Assembly (NCBI GenBank): GCA_963667315.1 | Contig: OY763325.1 | Span: 3,410,001 to 3,474,000, forward strand | DNA from: DAINPP01 sp963667315 | Lineage (GTDB): Bacteria > Thermotogota > Thermotogae > MWEM01 | Direction: 5' to 3' | Length of the DNA: 64,000 bases | Shown here: in pieces, positions 27,166 through 36,830 of the stretch | Layout of the letters: each line of letters begins with the position of its first letter | How positions within the stretch are numbered: position 1 is the first letter of the stretch | Program-made: the position numbers and the translations under genes | The notes under the pieces: model-generated | Databases searched by the model: none | What the model was told of the DNA's origin: nothing | Seen by the model: the letters and a program-made list of their open reading frames with translations, nothing else

Positions 27166-27762
27166 ATGGATTTTACAAACCAGATTATACCAACAGTTAT
27201 AGAAACGACAGGCAGATACGAACGAGCGTATGATATCTATTCCAGACTCTTAAAGGATAGAATCATATTTCTCGGAACGGCAATTGATGATAACGTATCC
27301 AACATTGTCGTCGCACAGCTTTTGTTCCTTGAAGCACAGGATCCGGACAAGGACATCAGCATTTATGTTAACAGCCCCGGTGGTTCGGTCTCTGCGGGAA
27401 TGGCTATTTACGATACCATGCAGTACATCAAACCACAGGTTTCCACCATTTGTGTGGGGCTTGCCGCATCCATGGGAGCGTTCCTCCTGATGGCAGGTGA
27501 AGATGGCAAGAGATATTCACTTCCAAATTCAAAGATCATGATTCATCAGCCACTTGGAGGTGCACAGGGACAGGCAACAGACGTAGAAATACAAGTTCGT
27601 GAATTGATGAAAACCAAAAAGCATTTGAATGAAATTATTTCAAAGCATACCGGAAAACCAATTGAGCAGATTGAAAAAGACACGGACAGAAATTACTGGA
27701 TGTCACCCCTTGAGGCGCAGGAATACGGGATTATCGACAAGGTAATCGAAAAGAATCAATGA
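27166..27762 (+). CDS. clpP: ATP-dependent Clp protease proteolytic subunit
   Basis: The 198-residue serine protease has the nucleophile in GLAASMGAFLL (Ser about 98), His in MIHQPLGG (about 123) and Asp in DTDRNYWMS (about 172). It forms a double heptameric barrel that degrades proteins fed by ClpX. GAGGTG precedes ATG 27166. It lies between tig and clpX, with short gaps. Confidence 0.98.
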   Translation: MDFTNQIIPTVIETTGRYERAYDIYSRLLKDRIIFLGTAIDDNVSNIVVAQLLFLEAQDPDKDISIYVNSPGGSVSAGMAIYDTMQYIKPQVSTICVGLAASMGAFLLMAGEDGKRYSLPNSKIMIHQPLGGAQGQATDVEIQVRELMKTKKHLNEIISKHTGKPIEQIEKDTDRNYWMSPLEAQEYGIIDKVIEKNQ

Positions 27763-27784
27763 AGAATTTGAAAGGTTGTGTAGT

Positions 27785-29002
27785 ATGAAAGTAGAAAAAA
27801 GATGCTCTTTTTGTGGAAGACCTGAAAGTCAGGTTCAAAGACTCCTCGCAGGACCCAACGTTTATATCTGTAATGAATGTATCGAATTGTATCACGATAC
27901 GCTGTCAGAGGATGAAACGATTCTGTTCAGAGAGGTCGGCGAAGACCTCCCCACACCTATTGAGCTGAAGAAGGAACTGGACAAGTATGTTATAGGTCAG
28001 GAGCATACAAAGAGATCAGTTGCAGTAGCCGTATACAATCATTACAAGAGAATATTTGCCGGAAAGAGTGAAGGTGTTGAACTTGAAAAGTCCAATATCA
28101 TGATGCTTGGTCCAACCGGTTGCGGAAAGACTCTGATAGCAAAGACACTGGCGAAAGCGCTTGATGTTCCTTTTGCGATTGTAGATGCAACACCTATAAC
28201 GGAAGCCGGTTACGTTGGAGAAGATGTTGAAAACGTACTTCTTAAGCTTATCAGAGCCGCCAATTTCGATATCGAAAAGGCGGAAAAAGGGATTATCTAT
28301 CTTGACGAAGTTGATAAGATCGGTAAAAAAGGTCATAATGTATCCATCACAAGAGATGTTTCAGGTGAAGGGGTGCAGCAGGCCTTGCTCAAAATAGTTG
28401 AAGGGACTGTTGCGAATGTTCCACCGAAAGGTGGCAGAAAACACCCGTATCAGGATTTCATAAAAATTGACACAACCAATATCTTGTTCATAGCCGGTGG
28501 TGCTTTTGACGGGATTGAAGAGATCATCAAACACAGAATTGAAAGTAACTCGATGGGCTTTGGTTCAAAGATTGAATCAAAGAATCAGAAGCGACTTGGA
28601 GAAATTCTCTCTCATGTAACACCGGATGATCTGATTCAGTTTGGTCTAATACCGGAATTTATAGGAAGATTCCCCGTTTCAACGACGTTGAGTGATCTTG
28701 ATGAAGAAGCACTTGTCAGCATCATGCTCGAACCGAAGAACTCCGTTGTCAAGCAGTACAAGAAGTTGCTTGAAATGGATAATATTGAGATTGATTTTTC
28801 GGATGACGCGCTTGAAGCCATCGCGGCCAAGGCGATCAAAAGAGGAACCGGTGCAAGGGCACTCAAAAGCGTTTTAGAAGAGGTCATGCTGGATATCATG
28901 TATGAAGCGCCGTCACTCGAAGATGTTGATAGAATCGTTATCACAAAAGAAATGGTAGAGGACAGGGAAAAGACACTCAAAGTACTGAAAAAATCGGCAT
29001 AA
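27785..29002 (+). CDS. clpX: ATP-dependent Clp protease ATP-binding subunit ClpX
   Basis: The 405-residue AAA+ unfoldase has the N-terminal zinc-binding domain CSFCGRP...CNEC, Walker A GPTGCGKT, Walker B YLDEVDKI, and the substrate pore and ClpP-contact region. The ATG at 27785 is used; AAAGG lies 9 bases upstream. It recognises tagged substrates and delivers them to ClpP, and is encoded 22 bases downstream of clpP. Confidence 0.98.
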   Translation: MKVEKRCSFCGRPESQVQRLLAGPNVYICNECIELYHDTLSEDETILFREVGEDLPTPIELKKELDKYVIGQEHTKRSVAVAVYNHYKRIFAGKSEGVELEKSNIMMLGPTGCGKTLIAKTLAKALDVPFAIVDATPITEAGYVGEDVENVLLKLIRAANFDIEKAEKGIIYLDEVDKIGKKGHNVSITRDVSGEGVQQALLKIVEGTVANVPPKGGRKHPYQDFIKIDTTNILFIAGGAFDGIEEIIKHRIESNSMGFGSKIESKNQKRLGEILSHVTPDDLIQFGLIPEFIGRFPVSTTLSDLDEEALVSIMLEPKNSVVKQYKKLLEMDNIEIDFSDDALEAIAAKAIKRGTGARALKSVLEEVMLDIMYEAPSLEDVDRIVITKEMVEDREKTLKVLKKSA

Positions 29003-29015
29003 GCGAATAGATCAT

Positions 29016-29044
29016 AAAAAGGGACTTGTGATGAGTCCCTTTTT
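29016..29044 (+). terminator. Rho-independent terminator after clpX
   Basis: The stem AAAAGGGACT/AGTCCCTTTT has a 7-base loop and is followed by a run of T. Confidence 0.88.
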
Positions 29045-29118
29045 TTGTACCAAAAAAGGGGTTGGCTTATTGGAAACTGTAGCCCTTGATTATTTTAAAG
29101 AAGGATTGGAGGATGAAA

Positions 29119-29670
29119 ATGAACAGACAGGAAGCCTGGGAACTCTTAAACGCGTATACAAAGAAGGAAAATCTGATTAAACATGCCCTTGCCGTGGAAG
29201 CGGCTATGAGAGCCTATGCAAAGAAATTTGGGGAAGATGAGGAGGCATGGGCTGTTGTTGGATTGCTTCATGACTTTGATTATGAAAAATATCCCACCGA
29301 AGAGGAGCATCCGTACAAGGGAGCTGAAATACTCAGAGAAAAAGGTGTGGATGAGGGATGGATCAGAGCCATACTCGGTCATGCGGAATATACGGGGACA
29401 CCCCGTGAAACACTGATGGCGAAGACGCTTTTTGCGGTTGATGAACTGAGTGGAATGATTACGGCTGCAACACTCGTCAGACCTTCAAGAAAGATTGAGG
29501 ACCTGAAGGTTAAATCCGTTAAAAAGAAATTGAAAGACAAGGCGTTTGCCGCCTCCGTCAACAGAGACGATATCAATAAGGGGGCTGAGGAACTCGGTGT
29601 AGACCTTTCGGAACATATTCAATTTGTGATAGATGCGATGAAGGCTGTTTCCGATGATCTTGGTCTTTAA
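29119..29670 (+). CDS. HD-domain metal-dependent phosphohydrolase-like protein
   Basis: The 183-residue HD protein shows the metal ligands H (LIKHALAVE), HD (LLHDFDYEKYP), H (GHAEYTG) and D (VDELSGM). This compact form is often annotated as an HDIG-domain hydrolase and may act on nucleotides or phosphate esters. The ATG at 29119 is spaced 7 bases from GGAGG, unlike an ATG two codons earlier. It is a single gene bounded by terminators. The substrate is unknown. Confidence 0.8.
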   Translation: MNRQEAWELLNAYTKKENLIKHALAVEAAMRAYAKKFGEDEEAWAVVGLLHDFDYEKYPTEEEHPYKGAEILREKGVDEGWIRAILGHAEYTGTPRETLMAKTLFAVDELSGMITAATLVRPSRKIEDLKVKSVKKKLKDKAFAASVNRDDINKGAEELGVDLSEHIQFVIDAMKAVSDDLGL

Positions 29671-29684
29671 TCAGCGTTCTCAAT

Positions 29685-29720
29685 AAAAAATCCCCTTCAA
29701 AAACGTGAAGGGGATTTTTT
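29685..29720. terminator. Bidirectional rho-independent terminator
   Basis: The stem AAAAAATCCCCTTCA/TGAAGGGGATTTTTT has a short loop and lies between the convergent HD and ABC transporter genes. Confidence 0.9.
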
Positions 29721-29742
29721 TGAACGGTAGCTGTTTTATGCT

Positions 29743-31479
29743 TTATTCAACTTCATCCGGGAGGAAGCCCTTAAACTGGGCATTATAAAGCTTGGAATAA
29801 TAGCCTTTCTCCTGAATCAATTCTTCATGGGTTCCTCTTTCGATGATGCCTTCTCTTGTGATAACGAGAATCTCATCTGCGTGTTTGATTGTGGAAAGCC
29901 TGTGAGCGATAACCAGAGAGGTTCGTCCTTTCGAGAGGGCTTCCAGTGATTCCTGGATCTTGACTTCGGTTTCGTTGTCAAGGGCGGAGGTTGCTTCGTC
30001 CAGAATGAGGATGGGCGGATTTTTAAGGAATACCCTTGCGATTGAAATTCTCTGTTTCTGTCCGCCGGAGAGCCTGATGCCTCTTTCTCCGATGTATGTG
30101 TCATAACCGTCATCCAGCGACATGATAAAATCGTGGATATTGGCATGTTTTGCCGCTTCCATAATTTCATCATCTGTGGCATTTCCCTTTCCGTAAGCAA
30201 TATTATCCCGAATACTCCCGGCAAAAAGGAAAACATCCTGCTGAACGTTTCCGATGTTTTTTCTGAGCGATTCAAGTGTGACATCACGGATATCGTTTCC
30301 ATCTACTTTGATCGAACCGTCCGTAATATCGTAGAATCTTGGTATAAGATGACAGATGGTCGTTTTACCGCCACCGGAGGGGCCAACCAATGCGATCGTT
30401 TTTCCGGCGGGGACTTCAAACGAGCAGTCTTTGATGATATATTCTTTTTCATCATATGTGAAAGTTACCTTTTCGATACTGATATTTCCCTTGACATCTT
30501 CAAGGTCAACGGCATCCTCTTTTTCTGTGATTTCAGATTTGATATTCATGATCTCGATGAATCTTTCAAATCCTGCCATACCCGATTCATACTGCTGCAT
30601 GAACATCATGAGCCGTCTGATTGGCTGGAAGAAAAGTTCGATATAAAGGAAATAGGCGAGAAGGGATCCGATTGTGAGCCAGCCCTTGAAAACGAAAAAT
30701 CCGCCAAATCCCAACAGGGTGATCTTCAACATGTTATTGAGAAAATGTACACCGGCAGTCATCTCCGCCATCGCTTTAAAGGCCTCTTCTCGCGCTCTTT
30801 TAAACTCGGCGTTTCCTTCATCGAATTTATCCATTTCAAATTCTTCATTGGTAAAAGATTTAGCGACTCTTATGCCGGATATGCTGTTTTCAAGATTGGC
30901 GTTTACCGTTGCAATTCTCTTTCTGACAGCCCGAAAGGCACGGGACATTTTTAATCGTTTTTTCATTCCAAACCATACGATGAACGGAACAAAGGCGAAG
31001 ACGATTAAAGTGAGGTAGACATTGATGTTGACGAGCAGGATGAATGAACCGATGAGTGTAACTGCCGAAATAAAAAGATCTTCCGGTCCATGATGTGCCA
31101 GTTCAGTGATGTCTCTGAGGTCACTTATGATTCTTGACATGATTTTTCCGGTTCTGATTTTATCGAAATAACTGAATGAAAGGGTCTGAAGATGAGCAAA
31201 GATCTCTTTTCTCATATCATATTCCATCCTGACGCCGACGACATGCCCCCAGTAATCAACGATGTAATTGAAAACCATTCTCACAAGGTAAAGCACCCCC
31301 ATAACGCCCAGCAATATGAAAAGTGTTCTCATATCGGAATTCGGGATGTAATTGTCCAAAGCGTTTCTCGTGAGTTGTGGAAAGAGTAAATCAATGCCTG
31401 CCATGGAAAAAGCGCAGAATAAATCCAGAATAAAGAGTTTCTTGTGTGGACGATAATACGAAATAAATTTCTTTAACAT
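29743..31479 (-). CDS. ABC exporter, fused permease and ATPase (MsbA/LmrA-like half transporter)
   Basis: The 578-residue half transporter has six membrane helices (residues about 15-300) and a nucleotide-binding domain with Walker A GPSGGGKTT, Q-loop NVQQDVFLF, signature LSGGQKQR, Walker B LILDEATSALD and H-loop IAHRLS. Homodimers export lipids or drugs. GGAGGT precedes ATG 31479. It is a single gene with no partner half transporter, so it probably works as a homodimer. The substrate is not predictable. Confidence 0.92.
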   Translation of the reverse strand: MLKKFISYYRPHKKLFILDLFCAFSMAGIDLLFPQLTRNALDNYIPNSDMRTLFILLGVMGVLYLVRMVFNYIVDYWGHVVGVRMEYDMRKEIFAHLQTLSFSYFDKIRTGKIMSRIISDLRDITELAHHGPEDLFISAVTLIGSFILLVNINVYLTLIVFAFVPFIVWFGMKKRLKMSRAFRAVRKRIATVNANLENSISGIRVAKSFTNEEFEMDKFDEGNAEFKRAREEAFKAMAEMTAGVHFLNNMLKITLLGFGGFFVFKGWLTIGSLLAYFLYIELFFQPIRRLMMFMQQYESGMAGFERFIEIMNIKSEITEKEDAVDLEDVKGNISIEKVTFTYDEKEYIIKDCSFEVPAGKTIALVGPSGGGKTTICHLIPRFYDITDGSIKVDGNDIRDVTLESLRKNIGNVQQDVFLFAGSIRDNIAYGKGNATDDEIMEAAKHANIHDFIMSLDDGYDTYIGERGIRLSGGQKQRISIARVFLKNPPILILDEATSALDNETEVKIQESLEALSKGRTSLVIAHRLSTIKHADEILVITREGIIERGTHEELIQEKGYYSKLYNAQFKGFLPDEVE

Positions 31480-31660
31480 TTAAACCTCCTAAATCAGTTG
31501 ACATCTCTCTGAGTTAGTGGAATTTGAAAAGACAAATTCCGAAAACTTTTGTTTCGCTTCCGAACAAACAGATTTGATTATACACCAAAATGTCTGTAAA
31601 CGAACATAAAAAAACCGGTTTACTTTTTTTTTATGAAATTTATTTTTTACTGAAAAGAAG

Positions 31661-32659
31661 TTAAAAATCTAAATAATCATTCAAGGAAAAATCATTTTCG
31701 ATATAATCGCTATGATACCCGGAGACGAGATTGAAGGATACGGCACCCGGCAGTCTTTCCGGTCCTGTAAACAGCATCCGTTCGGATTCAGTTTCGGGTA
31801 ATAGCAGGGCGGAGAGTTTTTTACCGTAGACGAGACCTGTGTCGATATCGATTTGGAGAACGGCTTTGTCTGTCTTGGCTGTGGTGAGCAGGACGGAGCT
31901 GTCTTCAACGGCTTTTTCACTATAGGCGGGTTTGTTGTCCGGGGCGGTGATACTTCCCATGAAATGTTCCGCATAGAATGTCGGTGTATGACCGTGAACG
32001 ATGATGTATTTTTCAAAGGGCTCGGTCAGAAATGTCCGGTTCCAGAGATTTGTTTCTTTTGTTTGCAGATGATAGTGTTTTCTCATCGCATGGAATGCCT
32101 CAAAGGATGAACATTTTAAGATTTCGTCAATCGGTACAGTCTGATTTGGCATGGAATGAGAGAAAAGGACTTCCCGCTCGCCATCCTTTGTCTTTATTGT
32201 CCTGACACAGGCATACTTCAAACCGTTGAAGAAGTTTTCGTATTTGGATTCAAGTCTGAACTCCCCGTTATTTCTGATATATTTTCTTGACGCAACGTGT
32301 CCCCCCGTTTCAGCGATAACGAGTCTGTCAAGTTCGGTACTGGGATCCAACGCCTTGATGGTCTTTAATCCGCCATTGTTTTCCGTCAGCCAGAAATTTC
32401 CGTTGACTTTATACTTCTCAGACCCGTAATGAAACATCAGGAGCATATCTTCATGATTTCCCATAAGCAATGTTTTCTTTTCATCAAAGTCTATGAGATA
32501 ATCCAAGACCTCCCTGCTGGAAGGTCCCCTGTCGATATAATCTCCGATGAAAATATATTCGAACTGTCGGCAGTGTTTTTTTATGTTTTCCTGTAGCCAG
32601 TTGATTAATGCCTTTAAAGGATCATAACACCCATGAATATCGCCTATCGCACATATCAT
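31661..32659 (-). CDS. Serine/threonine-type metallophosphatase
   Basis: The 332-residue protein has the PPP-family motifs GDIHGCYD (6-13), GDYIDRGP and GNHED, then the later His ligands in the HGHTP region. These bind a dinuclear metal centre, as in bacterial PP1/ApaH-like phosphatases. Substrates could be phosphoproteins or diadenosine tetraphosphate. No kinase is adjacent. The C-terminal about 80 residues are extra to the core fold and not recognised. Confidence 0.85.
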   Translation of the reverse strand: MICAIGDIHGCYDPLKALINWLQENIKKHCRQFEYIFIGDYIDRGPSSREVLDYLIDFDEKKTLLMGNHEDMLLMFHYGSEKYKVNGNFWLTENNGGLKTIKALDPSTELDRLVIAETGGHVASRKYIRNNGEFRLESKYENFFNGLKYACVRTIKTKDGEREVLFSHSMPNQTVPIDEILKCSSFEAFHAMRKHYHLQTKETNLWNRTFLTEPFEKYIIVHGHTPTFYAEHFMGSITAPDNKPAYSEKAVEDSSVLLTTAKTDKAVLQIDIDTGLVYGKKLSALLLPETESERMLFTGPERLPGAVSFNLVSGYHSDYIENDFSLNDYLDF

Positions 32660-32795
32660 AAAGCACCTCCCGCATACCTGCTTCGACTTACTATAACATA
32701 AGCTGATGGTATTTTTACACTTTTATTTGAAATTGAACACCCGTATAAAACCTGTCGGTTCATATATATTTATCGGAACCTGATTGTTACTATTA

Positions 32796-32804
32796 TGGTA
32801 TAAT
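32796..32804 (+). promoter_or_regulatory. Extended -10 element (TGGTATAAT) for the MEMO gene
   Basis: TGGTATAAT lies 34 bases before the ATG at 32839. Confidence 0.55.
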
Positions 32805-32838
32805 CTGTATTGGTAACTCTATTGTGAGAGGAGCGATT

Positions 32839-33672
32839 ATGTTGGAAAGGAAACCAATTGTAGCAGGCATATTTTATAAGGGAAATATGATCGCGTTGAG
32901 TGAACAGATTAAGGAGTTGTTTTTAAGTAAAGAAGGACCGGGTTCAGAACCGGAAACGAAAAAGGAACAAATTGAAAAGAGCTTTGGTTTAATCATGCCG
33001 CATGCGGGATATATGGCAAGTGGAACAACGGCGGCAATGGCACTTCATGAAGCGGCGCCAAAGGGTGTTCCCGAGACAATCGTTATCGTTGGTCCCAATC
33101 ATACCGGGATAGGAGCACCAGTCAGCGTTTGGGACAAGGGAAGCTGGGTAACACCGTTTGGGACGGCCTTGATTGACGAGGAACTTGCGACATCCTTTTT
33201 AAAGGCGTATCCATACGCTTCTTCCGATTACGATGCCCATATGAACGAGCATTCGATAGAAATTCATTTACCGATGTTACAATATGTTTATGGAAGGGAT
33301 ATCAAGATTCTTCCGATTGCCTTGATGGATCAGCGACAAAAGACGGCTGTTGAGATCGGAGAGGTTTTTTCAAGATTAAAGGAAGAAAAAAACTGTCTTT
33401 TTATCGCCTCAACGGATTTAAATCATTATGAACCGGAAGAGGTGACGAGAAGGAAAGATGAAGAGGTTATCACACATATCCTCTCATCAAGTGTCAATAG
33501 ACTGTATGATTCACTGACTGAGCATAACATCTCCATGTGCGGATTTGGCCCTGTTACGACTTTGTTGGCGGCTGAGCTTGGAACACCACGTTATATCAAA
33601 CATTCGACGAGCGGCAGTATGAACGGGGATTATTCTCATGTGGTTGGCTATTTCAGCGGGATCATAGATTGA
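32839..33672 (+). CDS. AmmeMemoRadiSam system protein B (MEMO1 family)
   Basis: The 277-residue protein of the MEMO family is recognised by MPHAGYMASG, VIVGPNHTG, the H-E-H stretch MNEHSIEIHLPML, STDLNHYE and the final GYFSG. MEMO proteins share the fold of LigB-type dioxygenases. In the AmmeMemoRadiSam set they accompany AMMECR1 and a radical SAM protein; neither is adjacent here. The ATG at 32839 follows GAGAGGAG. Confidence 0.88.
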   Translation: MLERKPIVAGIFYKGNMIALSEQIKELFLSKEGPGSEPETKKEQIEKSFGLIMPHAGYMASGTTAAMALHEAAPKGVPETIVIVGPNHTGIGAPVSVWDKGSWVTPFGTALIDEELATSFLKAYPYASSDYDAHMNEHSIEIHLPMLQYVYGRDIKILPIALMDQRQKTAVEIGEVFSRLKEEKNCLFIASTDLNHYEPEEVTRRKDEEVITHILSSSVNRLYDSLTEHNISMCGFGPVTTLLAAELGTPRYIKHSTSGSMNGDYSHVVGYFSGIID

Positions 33673-33691
33673 TTTTTTAGGGGGGGTATAT

Positions 33692-34429
33692 GTGCCAGGT
33701 ATAGAAAGTGCTGCGGATATTTCACAGCTTTATCCGTTGTTATCTCAAATTATTGTTCATTGGTATATTTCAATTCCGGTGGCGATTGCTTTACTCTTTG
33801 CCAGTAACTTTTTTCCAAAGATTATTATTTCTGTCGTTGGGTTTATCATCGGAATCGGTATGGTTTTTCCGATGATTTCAAACATCGAATACATCAGGAA
33901 TATCATCGGGGATTCGGCAAACGCAAATCTTGTATTTGCGATCATCACAGGGCTTGTTATAGCCGGAGTGGTCTATGCGCTGTTTAAGTTCTTATTCTTT
34001 GTTGGCGGACTTCTCAGTGGTTTTTTTATCGGGGCATGGGTTTACAACCTCATTTATCCCGCTATTGAGAGTTTTATCATTCAGCAGTATGCGTCATATC
34101 AGGCGCCTTCTTGGCTTATGTTTGCCGTTGCAGGTGCCTTTGGCGTTCTGATCGGTATCCTGGCGTTGATTTCACAGGAGAGTACCATCTCGTTCATCTC
34201 CATCATTTCAGGTTCGATGATCTTGTCATTCTTCACTTCGTACTGGTTGATTCAATTCTTACCGGATGCACTTGGCAGGATTGAATTACAGGCAGATCAG
34301 ATCAGCACATTACAGTATACAAACATTGGCTTGCTGGTTTTTGTGATTCTTATCATCGTTTTCTGTGGTCTGGGGTTTTACAGCGGGAGACGTTTTGCAA
34401 GAGGCAGAGATTACAAGGTGTTTTCATAA
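33692..34429 (+). CDS. Polytopic membrane protein of unknown function
   Basis: The 245-residue protein has about seven predicted membrane helices with many Gly pairs (GFIIGIGMVFP, GGLLSGFFIGAW, GLGFYSGRRFARG). The style is that of DUF4203/TM7S3-like proteins. The GTG at 33692 follows GGGGGG. It lies 19 bases after the MEMO gene, so the two are probably co-transcribed. No function can be given. Confidence 0.7.
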   Translation: MPGIESAADISQLYPLLSQIIVHWYISIPVAIALLFASNFFPKIIISVVGFIIGIGMVFPMISNIEYIRNIIGDSANANLVFAIITGLVIAGVVYALFKFLFFVGGLLSGFFIGAWVYNLIYPAIESFIIQQYASYQAPSWLMFAVAGAFGVLIGILALISQESTISFISIISGSMILSFFTSYWLIQFLPDALGRIELQADQISTLQYTNIGLLVFVILIIVFCGLGFYSGRRFARGRDYKVFS

Positions 34430-34430
34430 C

Positions 34431-34463
34431 AAAATGCCCTCTCAAATTACGAGAGGGCATTTT
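34431..34463. terminator. Bidirectional rho-independent terminator
   Basis: The stem AAAATGCCCTCTC/GAGAGGGCATTTT is followed by more T and lies between the convergent membrane-protein and transporter genes. Confidence 0.9.
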
Positions 34464-34474
34464 TTTGTGTTGAC

Positions 34475-35914
34475 TTACTTTCCGAGATCCTCGTATTTAA
34501 TACCCGTTAATTCTTCACAAATTTCTATCGTCTTTTTGTCCGCATTATGGCTGACGTTCTGTCTTCTTAAACCCAGTTCTTCCATAAGGATGGTATGCTT
34601 TTTCTCGGTCATCTTGTATTTTGATGAGAAAAACAATGCAAGCATGATGAACACAATTGGTGCGATGGCGAACAGTAATTTGATTCCGAGGATAGTTCCG
34701 TCGGATTGGGCAACATCTGGAACATACCCCAGAAGATCCAAAGCGACGCCAATAAGGAACACGGATGTTGCCTGTGCAATCTTTCGTATAAACGTTGACA
34801 TACCGGAGTAAACCCCTTCTCTTCTTCTTCCCGTGATCAGTTCATCAACATCTGAGATTTCAGGCAGGATGGACCAGGGAACAAATGTGGAAGCGGCTGA
34901 TCCGATACCGCTGAGTCCGGCAACCAGGAAGATCAGAAACGCCGGTGATTCCGGTTTGAGGAACAATGAAATGAGAAGGGCGACGATCCATATGGACTGG
35001 CCAACCTTGAGTGGTGCCGTCTTTCCCCATTTTTTGGCGATGTTCATATGAAGCGGCATGGCGATCAGCTGAACGATCAGCAGGACCCCTAATACGAGTG
35101 AGAACTGATGCCCCCTGTTCAGGCAGTATGTCAGATAATAGATGAATAGAGTTGTGAGAATATCAACAGCCGTCTGACCTGAAACGAAAAAACCCATATG
35201 GAGTCTGAAAGATCTGTTTCTGAAGGCGAGTCCGAATTCCTTGTAGGTGTTTTTGATGCTGAATTTTGTGTCATCCGCCACATATTCGTTTTCCCAGGTT
35301 CCCTTGAAAACGAATACCCAGGGTAAGGCGTACAGGGCACCAAATACGATCCCCATGACGAGATAACCCGTTGTTTTCGGTTCCCCGAGCCAATTGACAA
35401 TCATCATCGGCAATACACCGGAAAGAATGGCTGAAACGGCTGAGAACATGAGTCTGATGGTGGTGAATGAATTTCTTTCCATGTAATTGGTCGTCATATT
35501 TGGCAGGATGGAATTATAGGGAATCATGACCATGGTAAAGACCGTATTGAAAAGGATATAAGCGATCATGTAATAGATAAATTTTCCCGCTTGTGACTGT
35601 GTCATTACCGGATACCAAAGCATGGCGAAGGTGAAGAATATCGGTAGAATACCGATGAGGAAATAAATTCTTCTTCTGCCGAATCTGGATTTTGTTCTAT
35701 CGGATAAAACGCCCATCAAAGGATCGGATATCGCATCCCAGATCTTTCCCACGAGAAAGATACTACCGGCAAGAGCCGGAGACAACAACACAACATCTGT
35801 AAGATAGTTCAGGAAGAGCAGCCCGATTAGCAGGAAGGCCCCTCCGGCAAACATATCCCCACAGCCATACATGGCTTTTGATTTTAACGAATACTTTTCG
35901 ATTTTTTGATTCAC
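34475..35914 (-). CDS. GPH/MFS sugar:cation symporter (MelB-like), second of the operon
   Basis: The 479-residue, 12-helix transporter has MelB/GPH features: KAMYGCGDMFAGG at the N-terminus and DAISDPLMGVLSDRTKSRFGRRR in the first cytoplasmic loop, the family hallmark. The C-terminal half holds the second six helices and a soluble tail. GTG 35914 overlaps the hydrolase stop by 4 bp (GTGA). It imports glycosides or related solutes with Na+ or H+. It is last of a TetR-GPH-hydrolase-GPH operon. Confidence 0.88.
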   Translation of the reverse strand: MNQKIEKYSLKSKAMYGCGDMFAGGAFLLIGLLFLNYLTDVVLLSPALAGSIFLVGKIWDAISDPLMGVLSDRTKSRFGRRRIYFLIGILPIFFTFAMLWYPVMTQSQAGKFIYYMIAYILFNTVFTMVMIPYNSILPNMTTNYMERNSFTTIRLMFSAVSAILSGVLPMMIVNWLGEPKTTGYLVMGIVFGALYALPWVFVFKGTWENEYVADDTKFSIKNTYKEFGLAFRNRSFRLHMGFFVSGQTAVDILTTLFIYYLTYCLNRGHQFSLVLGVLLIVQLIAMPLHMNIAKKWGKTAPLKVGQSIWIVALLISLFLKPESPAFLIFLVAGLSGIGSAASTFVPWSILPEISDVDELITGRRREGVYSGMSTFIRKIAQATSVFLIGVALDLLGYVPDVAQSDGTILGIKLLFAIAPIVFIMLALFFSSKYKMTEKKHTILMEELGLRRQNVSHNADKKTIEICEELTGIKYEDLGK

Positions 35915-36819
35915 GACTTCACACTCCCCGTAGAAATTAAGAATTCTTCTATTTCCTTCTCATATTTTTCTTTGTCAACCGAATAGGATCTGGCATGTTC
36001 AGCCCCCTTGGCGATGTATAATCTCTTTTCCCCTTTCTTTAATGCAAACATTTCTTCCGAATGTGATTTGGGGATATAGGTGTCCGCATCTCCGTGGATG
36101 AAGAAGATGGGGATTTTTATTGTTTCAACGCTTTTTATCGGGGCTATCTCAGTAAATTTAGTATCGATTCTGAATTTGGAAAACAAATTGGTACAATATA
36201 AAATCGGAAAAGCGGGTAATTTATATTCGACTTTCAGCCTGTAGACAAATTGATCCCAAACGCTTTTAAACGGGCAGTCGGCGATCACAAAATCCACTCT
36301 GTCATCGATGGCTGCGTGCATCAGAACGGTTGCAGCGCCCATTGATTCGCCATGAGTTCCCAAAACAGACATCTTTCCCTTCTCATTTAATAGCCAGTCG
36401 ATCACCTGCTTCAGATCATCCTTTTCATAATGACCAAATGTACAGTTTGAACCACCACTTTTACCGTGATATCTGTGATCGTAAAGAAAAACGTTGAAAC
36501 CTCTTTTCAGGAATATCTCCATGTATTTAACCGACCCGAACAACGTATACGTATACCCGTGGACGATGATGATGGTTTTATCCGAATCACTGTTTGGGAA
36601 CCATATACCGTGTATCTTATAGCCGTAATCTGAATCGATGTATACTTCCTCTTTTTCCAGGCCTTCGTAAAAGATGGGGGAGATGTTTCCGTTATCCACT
36701 TCTATCTTATACGTTTTATCATAGTTGTGGGTTTTCGGGTTGAAGGCAATTCTGACAAGATAAGCGGCTATACCGACTGTTAAGAGCATTAAAATTAGAA
36801 GGATTATCCAAACGATCAT
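35911..36819 (-). CDS. Membrane-anchored alpha/beta hydrolase
   Basis: The roughly 302-residue alpha/beta-hydrolase has an N-terminal membrane anchor (WIILLILMLLTVGIAAYLV), oxyanion region IIVHGYTYT, nucleophile elbow GTHGESMGAAT (GxSxG with Ser), acid in FIHGDADTYIP and catalytic His in GAEHARS. The ATG at 36819 is favoured by GAGGTG 8 bases upstream; a GTG at 36834 overlapping the upstream stop is the alternative. Its place between two GPH symporters suggests hydrolysis of an imported or membrane-near ester or glycoside. The specific substrate is unknown. Confidence 0.85.
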   Translation of the reverse strand: MIVWIILLILMLLTVGIAAYLVRIAFNPKTHNYDKTYKIEVDNGNISPIFYEGLEKEEVYIDSDYGYKIHGIWFPNSDSDKTIIIVHGYTYTLFGSVKYMEIFLKRGFNVFLYDHRYHGKSGGSNCTFGHYEKDDLKQVIDWLLNEKGKMSVLGTHGESMGAATVLMHAAIDDRVDFVIADCPFKSVWDQFVYRLKVEYKLPAFPILYCTNLFSKFRIDTKFTEIAPIKSVETIKIPIFFIHGDADTYIPKSHSEEMFALKKGEKRLYIAKGAEHARSYSVDKEKYEKEIEEFLISTGSVKS

Positions 36820-36830
36820 CAATAAACACC